Source of the DNA: Armigeres subalbatus
Lineage: Eukaryota > Arthropoda > Insecta > Diptera > Culicidae
DNA length: 64,000 bases
Assembly: GCF_024139115.2 (NCBI RefSeq)
Contig: NC_085140.1
Span: 42,812,180 to 42,876,179, forward strand
Direction: 5' to 3'
Below the pieces are notes generated by a model that did no database searches, had not been told where the DNA came from, and saw only the letters and a list, made by a program, of their open reading frames with translations. The translations under genes were made by a program, and so were the position numbers. Within the stretch, counting starts at the first letter, position 1. Each line of letters starts with the position of its first letter. Below are positions 21,256 to 33,071 of this stretch, piece by piece.

Positions 21256-24200
21256 TGCCGAGGCTTCCAAGTATCTTGTAAGGAAGCCTCTGAGCCTCTT
21301 GAACATCGGCTTCCAAGCTTTTAGAAAGATGAATTTCTAACCCCTTAAAGAGAGGCTTCCGGGCCTCTTGAAAGTAGCTTTCGGAGCATATCGAAAGAAG
21401 GTTAGCGGGCCTTTTGGAAGGAGGCTTCCGGGCCTCTTGAAAAGAGGCTTTCGAGCCTCTTTAAAGAAAGCCTCCGGGCCTCTTGAAAGCAAGCTTCCGG
21501 ACCTTATTGACTTGAAAAAAGGTTTCCGAGCTAATTGAAAGGAGGATTCCAAGCCTCTTGAACGAAGGCTTCCGGGCCTCTTGAAAGGAGACTTCCAGGC
21601 CTCTTAAAAGGAGACATTCGGGCCTCTTTAAAATAGGCTTTTGGGCATCTTGAAAGGAGGCTTCTGGACCTTATCGAAAGTAGGCTTCCCAGCCTCTTGA
21701 AAGCGGATTTCCAAACCAGAGGCTTCAGAGGTTTTTGAAAGGAGGCTTCCAAACCTCTTAAAGGGAGGCCTTCGAGGATTTTTAAAGAAAGCCTATTGAA
21801 AGAAGGCTTCTGGGCCTCTTGGAAAGAGGCTTCCGAGCCACTTAAAATAAGGTTTCCAAACCAGAGGCTTCAGAGGTTTTTGAAAGGACGCTTCCAAACC
21901 TCTTTAAAGAAGGCTTTCGTGGATTTTGAAAGAAGGCATATTGAAAGAAGGCTTCCGGGCCGCTTGGAAAGAGGCTTCAGAGCCGCTTGAAATGAGGCTG
22001 CCGAGCCTCTTGAAAGGAGGATTCCGGGTCTCTTAAAAGGAGGCTTCCGGGCCTCTTGAAAGGAGGCTTTCGGGCCTCTTGAAAGGAGGCTTACGGGCCT
22101 CTTGAAAGGAGACTTCCGGGTCTATTGAAAGGAGGCTTCCGGGCCTCTTGAAAGGAAGCCCCCGGGCGTCTTGAAAGGAGGCATCCGGGCCTCTTGAAAG
22201 GAGGCTTCCGGGCCTCTTGAAAGGAGGCTTCCGGGATTCTTGAAAAGAGGCTTTCGGGCATCTTGAAATGAGGCTTCCCGGCCTCTTGAAAGGAGGCTTC
22301 CCAGCCTCTTGAAAGAAGGTTTCCAAACCAGAGGCTTCGGAGGTTTTTGAAAGAAGGTTTCCAAACCTCTTAAAAGGAGGCCTTCGAGAATTTTGGAAAG
22401 AGGCTTCCGAGCTTCTTGAAAGGAGGCTTCCGGGCCTCTTGAAAGGAGGCTTCCGAACCTCTTAAAAGTGGGCCTTCGAGAATTTTGGAAACGAGGCTTC
22501 TGAGCTTCTTGGAAGGAGGCTTCCGGGCCTCTTAAAGGGAGGCTTCCGGGCCTCTTGAAAGGAGGCTTCTGGGCCTCTTGAAAGGAGGCTTCCGGGCCTC
22601 TTGAAAGGAGGCTTCCGGGCCTCTTGAAAGGAGGCTTCCGGGCCTCTTGAAAGGAGGCTTCCGGGCCTCTTGAAAGGAGGCCTGAGCCTCTTGAAAGGAG
22701 GCTTCGGGCCTCTTGAAAGGATGCTTCCGGGCCTCTTGGAAGAAGGTTTCGAGCCTCTTGAAAGGAGGCTTTCGGGATTCTTGAAAGGAGGCTTTCGGGC
22801 TTTTTGAAACGAGGCTTCCAGGCCTCTTGAAATGAGGCTTTCGGACCTCTTCAAAGGAAGTTTTCAGGCCTCTTGAAAGGAGGCTTCCGGGCCTCTTGAA
22901 AGGAGGCTTCCGGGCCTCTTAAAAGGAGGCTTCCGGGCCTCTTGACAGGAGGCTTTCGGGCCTCTTGAAAGGAGGCTTCCGGGCCTCTTGAAAGGAGGCT
23001 TCCGGGCCTCTTGAAAGGAGGCTTCCGGGCCTCTTGAAAGGAGGCTTCGGGACCTCTTGAAAGGAGGCTTCCGGGCCTCTTGAAAGGAGGCTTCTGAACC
23101 TCTTGAAAGGAGGCTTCAGAGCCTCTTTTCAAGAGGCTTCCCAGCTTCATAAAAAAAAAGGTTTCCAAACCTCTCAAAAGGAGGCCTCCGAACCACTTGA
23201 AAAGATGGTTCCAAGCTTATTGAAAGTAGGCTTCCCAGCCTCTTGAAAGAAGGCTTCCGGACCTCTTGGAAGGAGGCTTTTGGTCCTCTTGGAAGGAGGC
23301 TTCCGAACCTCTTAAAATGAGGCCTCCGTGCCTCTTGAAAGGAGGATTCCGAGCCTCTTGAAAGGAGGCTTCCGAGCCTCTTGAAAGGAGGCTTCCGAGG
23401 CCAGGCATTTTGAAAGAAGGCTTCTGGGCCTCTTGGAAGGAGGCTTCCGGGCCTCTTGGAAAGAGGCTTCCGGGCCTCTTGGAAAGAGGTTACCGAGCGT
23501 CATTGAAAAGGAGGCTTCCAAGCCTCTTGAAAAAAGGCTTCCGAGCCTCTTGAAAGGAAGCTTCCAAGCTTCTTGAAAGTAGGCTTCCGGACCTTATTGA
23601 CTTGAAAAGAGGTTTCCAAGCTTATTGAAAGTAGGCTTCCCAGCCTCTTGAAAGAAGGCTTCCTGGCCTCTTGAAAGGAGGCTTCCGAGGCTCTTAAAAG
23701 GAAGCTTCCGAGCTTCTTGAAAGGAGGCTACCGGACCTCATGAAATGAGGCTTCCAGGCCTTATTGAAAGTAGGCTTCCCAGCTTCTTAAAAGAAGGTTT
23801 CCAAACCTCTTAAAAGGGGGCTTCCGAACCACTTGAAAAGAGGTTTCCAAGTTTCAATAAGCTTCCTAGCCCCTTGAAAGAAGGCTTCCGGGCCTCTTGA
23901 AGAGGATTTCAGGCATTTTGAAATGAGGCTTTCCGGTCTGTTGCAAGGAGGCTTCCGGGCCTCTTGAAAGCAGGCTTCCAGTCGTCTTGAAAGGAGGCTT
24001 CCGGACTTCAACGAAAGTAGGCTTCCCTGTTTCTTGAAAGAAGGTTTCCAAATCTCTTAAAAGGAAAGCCTTTTAAGGCTTTTGAAAGAAGGCTTACTGA
24101 CAGTAGGCTTCCGGGCCTCGTGAAAAGAGGCTTCCGGGTCTCTAGAAATGGAGGCTTCCGAGCCTCTTAAAAGTAGGCTTACGAGGCTTTTAAAAGGAGG

Positions 24201-24335
24201 ATTCTGGGCCTCCAGTAAGAAGGCTTCTGGTTTTTTTTAAATAGGGCATCCTTGCCTCTTAAGCATCCTTTTATCTGAACCTCTTGAAAGTAGGTTTTTG
24301 AACTTCTTGAAAGGATTCCTCTAAGCTGTTCAGAA
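21256..24335. repeat. 23-bp minisatellite, second array (about 130 units)
   Basis: The unit is GAGGCTTCCGGGCCTCTTGAAAG. It is nearly perfect at 22540-23100 and increasingly diverged toward both edges, the usual picture of unequal exchange. Higher-order structure is visible: AAACCAGAGGCTTC recurs at about 21714, 21857 and 22325, and ACCTTATTGACTTGAAAA at about 21500 and 23592. Each unit contains the complementary pair GAGGC/GCCTC. Minus-strand frames such as RPGSLLSRGPEASFQEARK are artefacts of a stop-free repeat. Confidence 0.93.
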
Positions 24336-24627
24336 GGAGGCTTTCGAAGCAACTGAGCTTTTCAGAAAAAAATAGGTTCCCGAACGTATAGACTCTAAAT
24401 TATAGTTCAGAAGCATATCCTTAACATATCATTCAACATTTTGTTTCGATCAGGTAGATTGCATTGAATTTTTTTTTTCAAATTGTTTATTTGTCGTTCT
24501 GTCCTTTCGATCTTTCGATCAAGAAGTTTTGACTAAAATCCACCATTAGGCATTTTTGTCCCAGGTACCCGCCGGAACTGGCGAAGGCACCCCCAGGGGT
24601 ACATGTATCCCAGGTTGAGAACCGCTT
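21256..24627. mobile_element. Second hAT element with expanded 23-bp minisatellite, left end lost
   Basis: The right 260 bases match the right part of 11220-12907 in order: a TAGATTGCAT block, then GGCATTTTTGTCCCAGGTACC, then CCAGGTTGAGAACCGCT. The terminal CTG is changed to CTT. No CAGCGGTTCTC terminus is found at the left, where the array abuts AT-rich DNA near 21256. The element is therefore truncated or its left end has been lost. Confidence 0.8.
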
Positions 24628-24644
24628 TTGTACATCACTAAAAG

Positions 24645-24816
24645 AGCTCGTTCGACAGCGGTGCGGTAAACTCGTCCTGTTAACCCGTTTTGGTGAGATG
24701 TATATTCGGTTGCCATTTGACGTTGAATTATTAGCTCTTTCAGTCGACTTGTTGATGAGTTCCTTGCCGTTGTCGTTGCGAACGGTTTTCAGTTTGCGAA
24801 TTGCCTTGTAACACAT
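24645..24816 (-). pseudogene. Ty1/copia integrase fragment
   Basis: The minus strand reads KLKTVRNDNGKELINKST, matching the copia integrase block with the catalytic aspartate (RTDNGxEFxN). A second frame then reads EYTSHQNGLTGRVYRTAVERA, matching TPQQNGVAERxNRTxxExAR. A frameshift separates the two blocks. It is a short dead fragment next to the right end of the minisatellite element. Confidence 0.7.
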
Positions 24817-24829
24817 TTTGTAAGGAAGA

Positions 24830-25404
24830 TTTTGCCTATTTGTATAAACCTAACACTCTCGAACTATAGGATTTCGGGCGGTCATTAATCGAAAATGTCA
24901 TGTCTTCCGCAATTATTTTAAAATATTTTCTCTCCATTATCAATACTCTAATTAAGAGAAATTCTGAATTTGAAGTCTCTAGGTGCACTAGTTCCAAAGA
25001 TATAAGGTGGCAAAAGTCAGAAATGGGTAAAAAGTTAGCAAATTTTCTGAAAAAATATTTTATTTTCAACTATTTATTGAAATATTTTTAAATGTTTTTT
25101 CTTCAATGTTAATACATCATTACAAAGGTTATTGTATAAGCTTTTAAATGGTGTGCAAAAACTAATGGTTACACTGTGAAAAAATTGAAAAAAATGCGGA
25201 AGCAATATTTTTTCCAAAACGACGCTATTTTCAACTTTGATAGTGAAGAATTTTTTTCCTCAGGAATCCCCGGGTTCTTTTATGATACACATCAAGGACA
25301 AAGCTTCGACTAAAATGTCCCGAAAGAATTTCTTGCCAGTATTTGCAATTAACAGAGTTAAGTCACTCTGATTTTTTTTTCATTTGTTTTTTTACCGTGT
25401 TTTG
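24830..25404. other. No recognised feature
   Basis: This is AT-rich DNA with short chance frames and no repeat shared with the rest of the window. Confidence 0.5.
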
Positions 25405-25710
25405 CCTCTCTCGTACTCCAAGGTTAATGCTCATTCCAAAAACGAATGTTTGATAGAAGGCCCGGAGACCCCTAGTGGTATATATCAACTAACTCAGCTC
25501 GACGAATTGAGGTGATGTCTGTGTGTGTGCATGCGCGTCTGTATGTATGTGCGCAAAAGAACGCAATCGCCATTTAGACACTTATTTGTGTCCGATTTTC
25601 TCGCAACAAGTTTCATTCGACGGGAAATCTAGTCCCATCGTTTCCTATTGAAAATGGGTCAGACTGAACTATGCGCTCAAAGGGTATGGTCAAAATACAT
25701 TTATTGGTAA
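25405..25710 (+). repeat. Dispersed repeat R1, 3'-truncated copy
   Basis: It starts TTGCCTCTCTCGTACTCC and continues through GGCCCGGAGACCCCTAGTGG, ACTCAGCTCGACGAA, a short TG tract and TTTCCTATTGAAAATGGG. The GGTGGATTAATCTGGG end seen in the other copies is missing. Confidence 0.7.
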
Positions 25711-25778
25711 TAACTTCGACTTTATTTATAACCATTTGAGCTCATTTAATTAACTTTTCAAAGGAGTAAATGAATAAA

Positions 25779-25905
25779 ACCCCCAATGCAATGCAGCACA
25801 ACGGTAACGGAAGGATTTAACAGTTCGCTCATATATTTCCTGTCAAATTTTACCGTTTCCGTCGCCATTCCGCTGAAATGCGTTTGGGGCTTGAGTGGTT
25901 TGAGT
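25779..25905. mobile_element. Possible short MITE
   Basis: CCCCCAATGCAATGCAGC near 25780 and, in reverse complement, GCCCCAAACGCATTTCAGCG near 25880 are imperfect inverted repeats. Further complementarity is visible inside (ACGGTAACGG with CCGTTTCCGTC). No TSD is clear. Confidence 0.4.
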
Positions 25906-26985
25906 CATTCTCTAAACCTAATTTTCTGAGCTATTCATTAGCTACTGATGGAGAACTAAATATGAGATTTCATAATATGTAAATATTTATAAATCTCCTG
26001 GAATCAATAATTCCCGACATGTTTATTGCAAAAAGTAAAGACGAACGATATCTGTTTTAGAACGGATCGTAAGAAATTCCTGCTGGTGTTCAAGCATGTC
26101 TGGCTAATGGTCGGGAAATATTTATTCACTCAACTACACTTTGCGGTTCACTGGCTGAACAAACAGCGGAAAGTCAATATAAACAGTTGAAGAAATTTAG
26201 AACTCATAATGCAAGAAAATGATCAAGAGAGGCAAATGTTGACATTTTCCTTCGTGCCTTATATGAATCAGATCCATTTTAAGCTCGATTTGGATAACGA
26301 GGAGACGTTGGAAAAAATTTTTCACTTAGTTATTCTTATGCCATGCGTAATTTTGTAATATTTGAAGATTTTCAAAAGTTCTTTATCTTCTAATACTTTA
26401 GATGAATTTATCTCATCTTCCATCGTTGATGGAATTGAAGAAAATATCATTGAAGACTTAAACCTTGACACAGAAAAAGAATGATGCTGTATATAACTTG
26501 TAGAAATCATGAAAACAAATCAAAAGTAATTCAAATAGTGTTGTTATTTAAATTAAAAGAATTTTGCTTTTCGGAAGAATGGAGCATTCTTACATTCCAC
26601 AATGAATGTCCACATTTTTTGAGAATATATTAATCTCATTTTTGAATAACTTGTACACGTAAAAATGTCATGGGATTGCGATTTCTAATTTGCTAATACC
26701 CTTTTTCAAAAGTTATTTTCAATTCTGATTATTTGATTAACATTTAATGCTTTATGATCCTTCAGATCCTAGTACTTTGTCAAACAAATTGTTCTAAATA
26801 CAAATTGTGAGGCATGAGAGTGAGAACAAAAAAATATCACGGAATGTCATGAAATTAATGTCATTTAACATGATCGCCGCCATAATGTCCATAAATTGCT
26901 GAACTTAGTTTTGTACAGCCCCCTTCCTTCTCCTTAAGAAAACGCACGAAATTTCAACTTCCCAACTATGTTTGCTTTGTCACGT
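25906..26985. other. No recognised feature
   Basis: This is AT-rich sequence. A 62-codon minus-strand frame near 26322-26510 has no recognisable similarity. Confidence 0.45.
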
Positions 26986-26989
26986 TAAT

Positions 26990-27215
26990 CGAACCTATGA
27001 AAAAATAATTACGTAATTCATAGACGATCCCCAAAGGGGGGTTGGAAATTGTATATTCATGCTATTTCGACCATACACAGCTAAAACTAAGTGGAAAATC
27101 ACTTTAAAAGTCCAATTTTATTTTTGACCGCTCGCTTGTATGGGGATCCCCCTACTCGTCCTGACCCCCTCCATCACTCTTCAGCGTTACGTAGTTTGTG
27201 AACCACCCTCCGTAA
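26990..27215. mobile_element. Diverged PIF/Harbinger-like MITE
   Basis: The right end GCGTTACGTAGTTTGTGAAC matches the right terminus of 42123-43757. The left side carries ATTACGTAATTCATAG, an approximate inverted partner. C-rich and G-rich blocks (GGGGATCCCCCTACTCG; CCAAAGGGGGG) lie inside both ends, as in the related copies. It is old. Confidence 0.4.
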
Positions 27216-28844
27216 GATTATGGAACTGGTTGAACCTATTAAGCAGCTCGGCTTTGAACTTTTGCTTTAGGAAATGTACAAAAAAAAACCCTAGTCAGTC
27301 CGTAAACGAAATGGAAAGTCCGCTTCTACCGATAGACGCCTCTACCCTGGGGTAACATTAAGACCGGGTGGACCAGATCCAAAATTTCGTTTGCTCGCTG
27401 CTAATTCCTTAAACTGTACACCGGAGGTCAAATAATTTTTCAACTTTTTCAAACTTTTAACGTAGATGTGAACCATCCGCCTTATACAAGACACTCAAGT
27501 TTACTGTTGGGGAGGCTGGCGACAGAGTTATGCGATCTCCAATATTCTGCAAGACGAATATCCCGTTTTTGACATTATATGACTGCCGGTAACGTCACGT
27601 TATGTTAGCTTCTCTTCGTGATTACGTCGTACTGTCTGGTTTACCGACAGTAGTTTCTATGATATTTTCGGGATATTTGTTTACGTTGTTAACGGCGACA
27701 ATTTTTTTTAGATAACACTTCCGCTTCAGTTCTAGCACCAGAAGCTACGATGCTCATCGCTTCTTTGTCTGTTGCCATGGCCGCTCGTTTTTGACATTCA
27801 AGCTTGAAAAATAAAGAAAATAACCCCCACGTGGTACATATACATGTGGTTTAGAAGTTAAATAAGTTTATACAAGCACAATTTCGTATACAACATCTCT
27901 CCTAATTGTGCCACCAACCTGCATATATTTTGGCTGCTTTACTGGAACCGTATTTTTTCATTCTATAATTTTATTTCTGTTGAATAAAAACCGTTTCAAC
28001 TTCAATCATTCAAAAGTTTTCTCCTCAATATACTTCAATATGTTGCACATGCACCTATTGTCATCTACAAGACGAGTTCACGTGCTATAGCGATTTTGGT
28101 TCCATCTATGATTTTGGTTCCATGTTGATATTTATTTAAGGTGATAGACATAAAAGACGTAACGTTGGGAAGTTGAACTAATTTTTTTTTTCATCGCGCC
28201 ACATCATTCATGAGTTGTAGCGAACGTTTTACTCATTGACTATGGTACCTGTGCTAATTTGTGAAGGACACTAATCCAACAAAAAAGTTCTGCGTATTGT
28301 GCCAAACAACAACACCAACTAGAGTTTCACCGGGATTTTCGATCCCAATTTCCTGTAATAATTACCTACTCGACGTGCGGAGTTTTAATCTTGTTTATAT
28401 CCTCCGGTATCGACAGCACAATGCATGATTCGGATGCTAACGATACTTTCCAGTGCTTATTAGTGGGCTCGTTTTTCATCATTGCATTGTTTGCCATACT
28501 CTCCGCTTCTCGTAAATTTCAGTTGGAATATCGATTGCAACAAGCGAACTCGGTTTCCGTTCATCGTGCCATCTTTCGCGTCCGGTTCATGGAGCACGGT
28601 CATGACCGACCACGTTGCATAGCGTTTCATATTTACGCGTTTGTGGTCATCGGTATAACTAGATATTAGTTCAAGGAGATGTACGGATTTATTTTGCATC
28701 TGATTGTTGATTTTGATATCAATTATGAAATGACTAGTCTTTGTTTAATTTTGTTCATGTTGTAATAAACAGTTGTCCCTACATGTAAAGTCATATAAGA
28801 CATTTTTAAAATCATGATACACATCGAAATCGCAGACTTTTAAG
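27216..28844. other. Mostly featureless; one short membrane-protein-like frame
   Basis: A plus-strand frame from ATG 28421 to 28669 (82 codons) starts MHDSD and contains a hydrophobic run (LLVGSFFIIALFAIL) that could span a membrane. An opposing frame overlaps it, and there is no splice or repeat context. I do not recognise it; chance is the default reading. Confidence 0.2.
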
Positions 28845-29038
28845 TAGGGGGAAAGACGGCTTTGGCAGGTTTTGTTCTATTATTGGCAGGGGGTTTTTGT
28901 CGACCGAATTTTATGAAATTTGGCCACAATATTCTTTGATGTGCAAAGAATGTTTAGGCCAAATTTGAGCCTAGTCAGTCATAAAAAACCCCCCTGCCAA
29001 TAATAAAACAAAACCTGCCAAAGCCGTCATTCCCCCTA
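28845..29038. mobile_element. MITE with TA duplication and long inverted repeats
   Basis: Excluding the outer TA, the left end GGGGGAAAGACGGCTTTGGC and the complement of the right end (GGGGGAATGACGGCTTTGGC) match, and the match runs on through AGGTTTTGTTYTATTATTGGCAGGGGG. TA flanks both ends. TA duplication points to Tc1/mariner-type mobilisation. The central 80 bases are a second, weaker inverted pair. Confidence 0.85.
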
Positions 29039-29039
29039 T

Positions 29040-30865
29040 TTTAAAGGTTCCTGTCGTCGTTGATGTGAAACCATAATTTTGAACATTTCTCAAATCAATT
29101 CTAAACTTGCCCCGACAGTTACGCCAATGGCGGTTGTAGGTACCGGCCAGATCGGACGTCCATCGAAAGCAGGAAACCTTAGACAATTGTGCATTTGCTG
29201 GGGTTTCACAATAACTATCGCAGCTATTTTTTCTCCGGCTTATAGAAAGGACCTCCCAGAAACGGGTAAAAGCTCGAAAATGAGAAGCACTAAAACACGC
29301 AATCAACCGGACTAAGCTGTTGCGGTGAAGCCACGACCGGCCGACCGACCGACGTCGGAAGGCGTTGCTTTTGAATCAAAGAGAAGGTCGTCTCCGGTCG
29401 TATACTTGAGCAGTTGGTTGGTTGCTTGGCATATTCTTTGTCGGCAAGAACAATCACGAAAGACTTTCATTGTCCTCCTCGTTGTTTGGTGTGGTGTGTT
29501 GCTTTCAGCTTTCGCATTTTATTGCAAACAAGAAGGGAAAAGAAAGCGACACAGACTTTGCGGAGCCATACCGTCAGCTGGTCCATAAGGGCGAAATAGA
29601 TGGGGTATTGTGAGATTTTCTTCTTTAGGCAGAGCAAACTGACACCAATTACAGTTGAATCTTTCACTATACGGGTGGTGACAGTTACTAACCGCGGTTT
29701 TCCAACTGTCTTGTGATGAAATTCACAAATCGATTGTCGATGTGTCGGTGTCGGCTAAAAGGAGGTCTACCACCGCGTGTTGGAAGCTCGACTGTAATAT
29801 CGGTTTTCTTATAATTCTGTTGTGTTGAAATTCTTCTCAGCTTTGTCAAGTTTTTGAAAAGTTTCGTACTAGTTTTATTAGAGCAGTTTATTTGTCATTT
29901 CAGATTAAATACGAAAGAAGCTCGATAGACAGTATTGCAACATGGAATCCATTGTTTGCTGAATACTGAAATACAAAAAAGTACTAGGGAATAGAATAGG
30001 GGTTAGAATAGTTCTTAAAAATGATAGTAGTTCGCGCCTCAGTCAAACGTTAAATAGGCACCTGTAGACAAATTTCGAAAGGGTTCTATGCCGCAACGAA
30101 TTTTCTCATTAGACATTACATTACCATACCAACTTATTGAGAGTGTTTTCCTATGTATGTTAATACAAAGCACGCATAAGCGTTCAGAGAAGTATACTTT
30201 ATTCATAAGTTCTTGTATAATATGGGTTGTTATAATAAAACCTATGGATCAATTTTTTTTAATTTGGGTTTAACTATTAAGTTGAATTTTAAGCACAAAT
30301 TCGTTAAAAGCTAAAAAACGCTCAATGGAAATATATTTTTCTTTAAAATATACCATTACGTTACATTGTAGCTTATTGCAAACGCATGGCTTTCCGATTC
30401 GTATGAATGTAGAATTGATGCAACAAACATCCGCATATTCAACTATTCTGCCAATATGTACATTGTGGCGTGCTGGGCGTTATCCAAACAGATACCCACC
30501 GCACCAGTAGTGAAATTTCTGTTCCCATCGCTGAGTAATTATTCGCTATGCATATTTTATGAATCTCCTGACAAAGGAATATTACGGGACGTATGTTCAT
30601 ATGTAACCAAAGCTTTTTAGGTATTGGTGAGATACAGCAGCGTTACAGTATAGCTCCAAAATCGACGAGTGCAACCAGTAGTGACCAGTTTTCCGTTGGA
30701 GCACCATAACCATGCAGTTAAATATTTGACTGCATAGCAAACTATTCAGCAATGAACAAATTCTCAATTGTTGGGATGTGTGCTCTATGGCTGAATGATG
30801 AGAAGATGTCCGTTGTGGTACATATAACGCAAAATGTGATAAAATATGTGATCAACTTTTTTTTT
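29040..30865. other. No recognised feature
   Basis: 29040-29800 is less AT-rich (including ACCGGCCGACCGACCGACG near 29335) and has several overlapping short frames on both strands, but none with motifs. 29800-30865 is AT-rich. Host intron or intergenic DNA is the likely reading. Confidence 0.4.
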
Positions 30866-30880
30866 CACCACATAAAGTAT

Positions 30881-31153
30881 CTTCTTCTTCTTCTTATTGG
30901 CATTACATCCCCACACTGGGACAGAGCCGCCTTGCAGCTTAGTGTTCATTAAGCACTTCCACAGTTATTAACTGCGAGGTTTCTAAGCCAGGTTACCATT
31001 TCTGCATTCGTATATCATGAGGCTAGCACAATGATACTTTTATGCCCAGGGAAGTCGAGACAATTTCCAATCCGAAAATTGCCTAGACTGGCACCGGGAA
31101 TCGAACCCAGCCACCCTCAGCATGGTCTTGCTTTGTAGCCGCGCGTCTTACCG
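30881..31153 (-). mobile_element. Feilai-like SINE with 15-bp TSD
   Basis: The body and tRNA-like head are the same as in the copy at 16076-16362, including the B-box GGTTCGATTCC near 31098. The (AAGAAG)n tail lies at the left. The perfect 15-bp TSD CACCACATAAAGTAT flanks it (30866-30880 and 31154-31168). The head is a few bases shorter than in the 16076 copy. Confidence 0.88.
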
Positions 31154-31168
31154 CACCACATAAAGTAT

Positions 31169-31479
31169 GTCTACGTTAAATTTCGTACACCTTTTCCTCT
31201 AATATTTAAGCGATGTGAATTTATCTATCGAAGGCTTTAAAGTTGCTTACGCAGGCGACTTAACACAGTAAACTCAACCTTCTTTTTACGGCACTTTTCC
31301 ATACGTCACTTCATTTTACGGCCTCCTTAACGGCAGACGACGTAAAAAGAATATTAAAAATTATTGACATCCAAATGTGACCCTATAATTTTTTTTTTTC
31401 AAATCTTTATTAACGTGATTGTGGTCCTATAAGGAGGCACTCTTAGAAATCCAATGAACTAAGTAGTTGTTGTGCATCT
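31169..31479. other. No recognised feature
   Basis: Short related phrases (CTTCTTTTTACGGCAC, TTCATTTTACGGCCTCC) suggest minor internal repetition. Nothing else is seen. Confidence 0.35.
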
Positions 31480-32240
31480 TCAAAATTTGCCATCAATAAT
31501 TGTTCCATTTGAGGTCATTTAAGAGTTCCCTGGAGTCTACACGTGCAAGGTCTTGATTTCTACACGCGTAACTAAAGGTCTGTTTTCACTTTAAAAAAAT
31601 GGTTCATACCCATTCTAGTCCGTAAAATTAAACCGGATTCGCCTTCAGTATCTCTTCAGATATCTCTTTTGAAAAATGGTTCATGCATTATGTTATATAT
31701 TCAACGAGATTGGATACGCTTCATCAGCTGTTCCTTTCCAGGACATCAAAGAATTCCCTTGGGTGTAGGCCTTGAGGTCTCAAACTGGATACGCCTTCAA
31801 TATCGATCCGTTTCAGGACATCCAAGAACTTCCTGGAATAATGGCCTTATGGTCCACACGCGCAAACAAAGGGTGGACCACTGTTTTGAAAAAAAAAATC
31901 TTGCCCTATTTGATATATTAAATCAGAAAATATAGGCCTCCAATAGCTGTTCTTTTCCAGTTCGTGCAAGAATTCTCTGGAGTATTGGCCTTAAAGTTTT
32001 CACGCGTAGCCCAAGGCGTGATATTTTTTTTTTTCAAATGGTTCATGCCCTATTTGATCCATGGAACCAAATTGGATACGCCTTCAACAACAAACTGTTC
32101 CTTTCCAGGTCATCCAAGAATTCCTTGGAGTCTACACACGTAACTAAAGGGGGGTTATATCTTTTTAAAAATGTTTTATACCATTTTAATCCGTACAACC
32201 AAATTTAATTTGCCTTCAATATAACGTATTGCAATAAAAA
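31480..32240. repeat. Degenerate tandem array with units of roughly 150 bp
   Basis: The phrase TTCCTTTCCAGGACATCCAAGAATTCC, in variants, occurs near 31506, 31730, 31810, 31946 and 32100. It is followed by blocks of the type GGAGTCTACACACGTAACTAAAGG, TGGTTCATGCCCTATTTGAT and GGATACGCCTTCAA. Units differ in length from about 75 to 220 bp. No coding meaning is evident. Confidence 0.65.
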
Positions 32241-32584
32241 TTTAGAATCCTAGGATTCAAAGCGCCTCCAATCAATATTTTCCTGGCTAGTGATCAAAGG
32301 CAGCTGATGCTAAATTTTCAATGTTTTGTTTATCTATATTTCCATTTTTGACATGTCTATATCTAGGATCAATCAGAAAAATAGTGAGGGTATAAGTGGG
32401 GATAATTTAAGTAATTTAACGCGGTTGTTGAATAAAGATCAAGGAAATGGTAGCTCCTGGCTCTTCAAGTTTATACCTAAGCATTAAGCGCATCAAGCGA
32501 GTAGAAATAAGCACCGTAGTAAGATAAGTACCTAGATAAATTATTATACCTACGCATAGTATAAATAGTGTAAGCTGCGATCTT
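32241..32584. other. No recognised feature
   Basis: This is AT-rich DNA between the tandem array and R2. No motif is seen. Confidence 0.4.
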
Positions 32585-32750
32585 TTTCTTCAAGTCGAGT
32601 CAAGTACGAGACACTGAAGACGGCCTTACTGTTGAGGTCGAAATACGTATCTGTCAGGATACAATTAAGTGGTGGAATTCAATGGGATTGTTTAAACTCG
32701 TCTTATGAAAGGTTAAGTAATTTAGACTTGAACTTCGGACAACGAAGAAA
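32585..32750 (+). repeat. Dispersed repeat R2, second copy
   Basis: AAGTCGAGTCAAGTACGAGA, then GGTCGAAATACGTATCTGTC, then AAACTCGTCTTATG follow the same order as at 7734-7880. Nothing indicates coding or terminal repeats. Confidence 0.6.
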
Positions 32751-33071
32751 ATGGTAAACAAATAAATTGATCAATTGCCAACTTTTGTTTTTTACATGAC
32801 TGTAGTATTGAACTTATTTTGGGAGATTTTTGGCTTCGCAGAACAAGCATCACAGAATCCAAAACTAAATTCATTCACGTTTTCAAGGTCACAATACCTC
32901 CGTAGTTGAAAATTTTGTTTTTATTATTTCAGCTTTGCTGCGTCGCAGCATGCGTGGAATAATGAAAAAACAGTGCGATGCTTTCATATTGAGTGGTGTG
33001 CGCTTGTTTTGGATTCCGAAATGCTTGTCCTTAAAGGGAATTGAAAATTATGTTTTAATCTTTTCCCGACG

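Noticed and set aside
21337..24051. Many minus-strand frames of 60-130 codons with RPGSLLSRGPEASFQEARK-type repeats
   Set aside because: They follow from a stop-free 23-bp tandem repeat readable in every frame; no start, stop or splice pattern supports a gene.
21256..24335. CRISPR-like array of short repeats
   Set aside because: Units follow each other directly without unique spacers, and the context is eukaryotic transposon DNA.
29325..29620. Three overlapping plus-strand frames of 60-87 codons
   Set aside because: No motif, no consistent frame, and a competing minus-strand frame; likely chance in a slightly GC-richer stretch.
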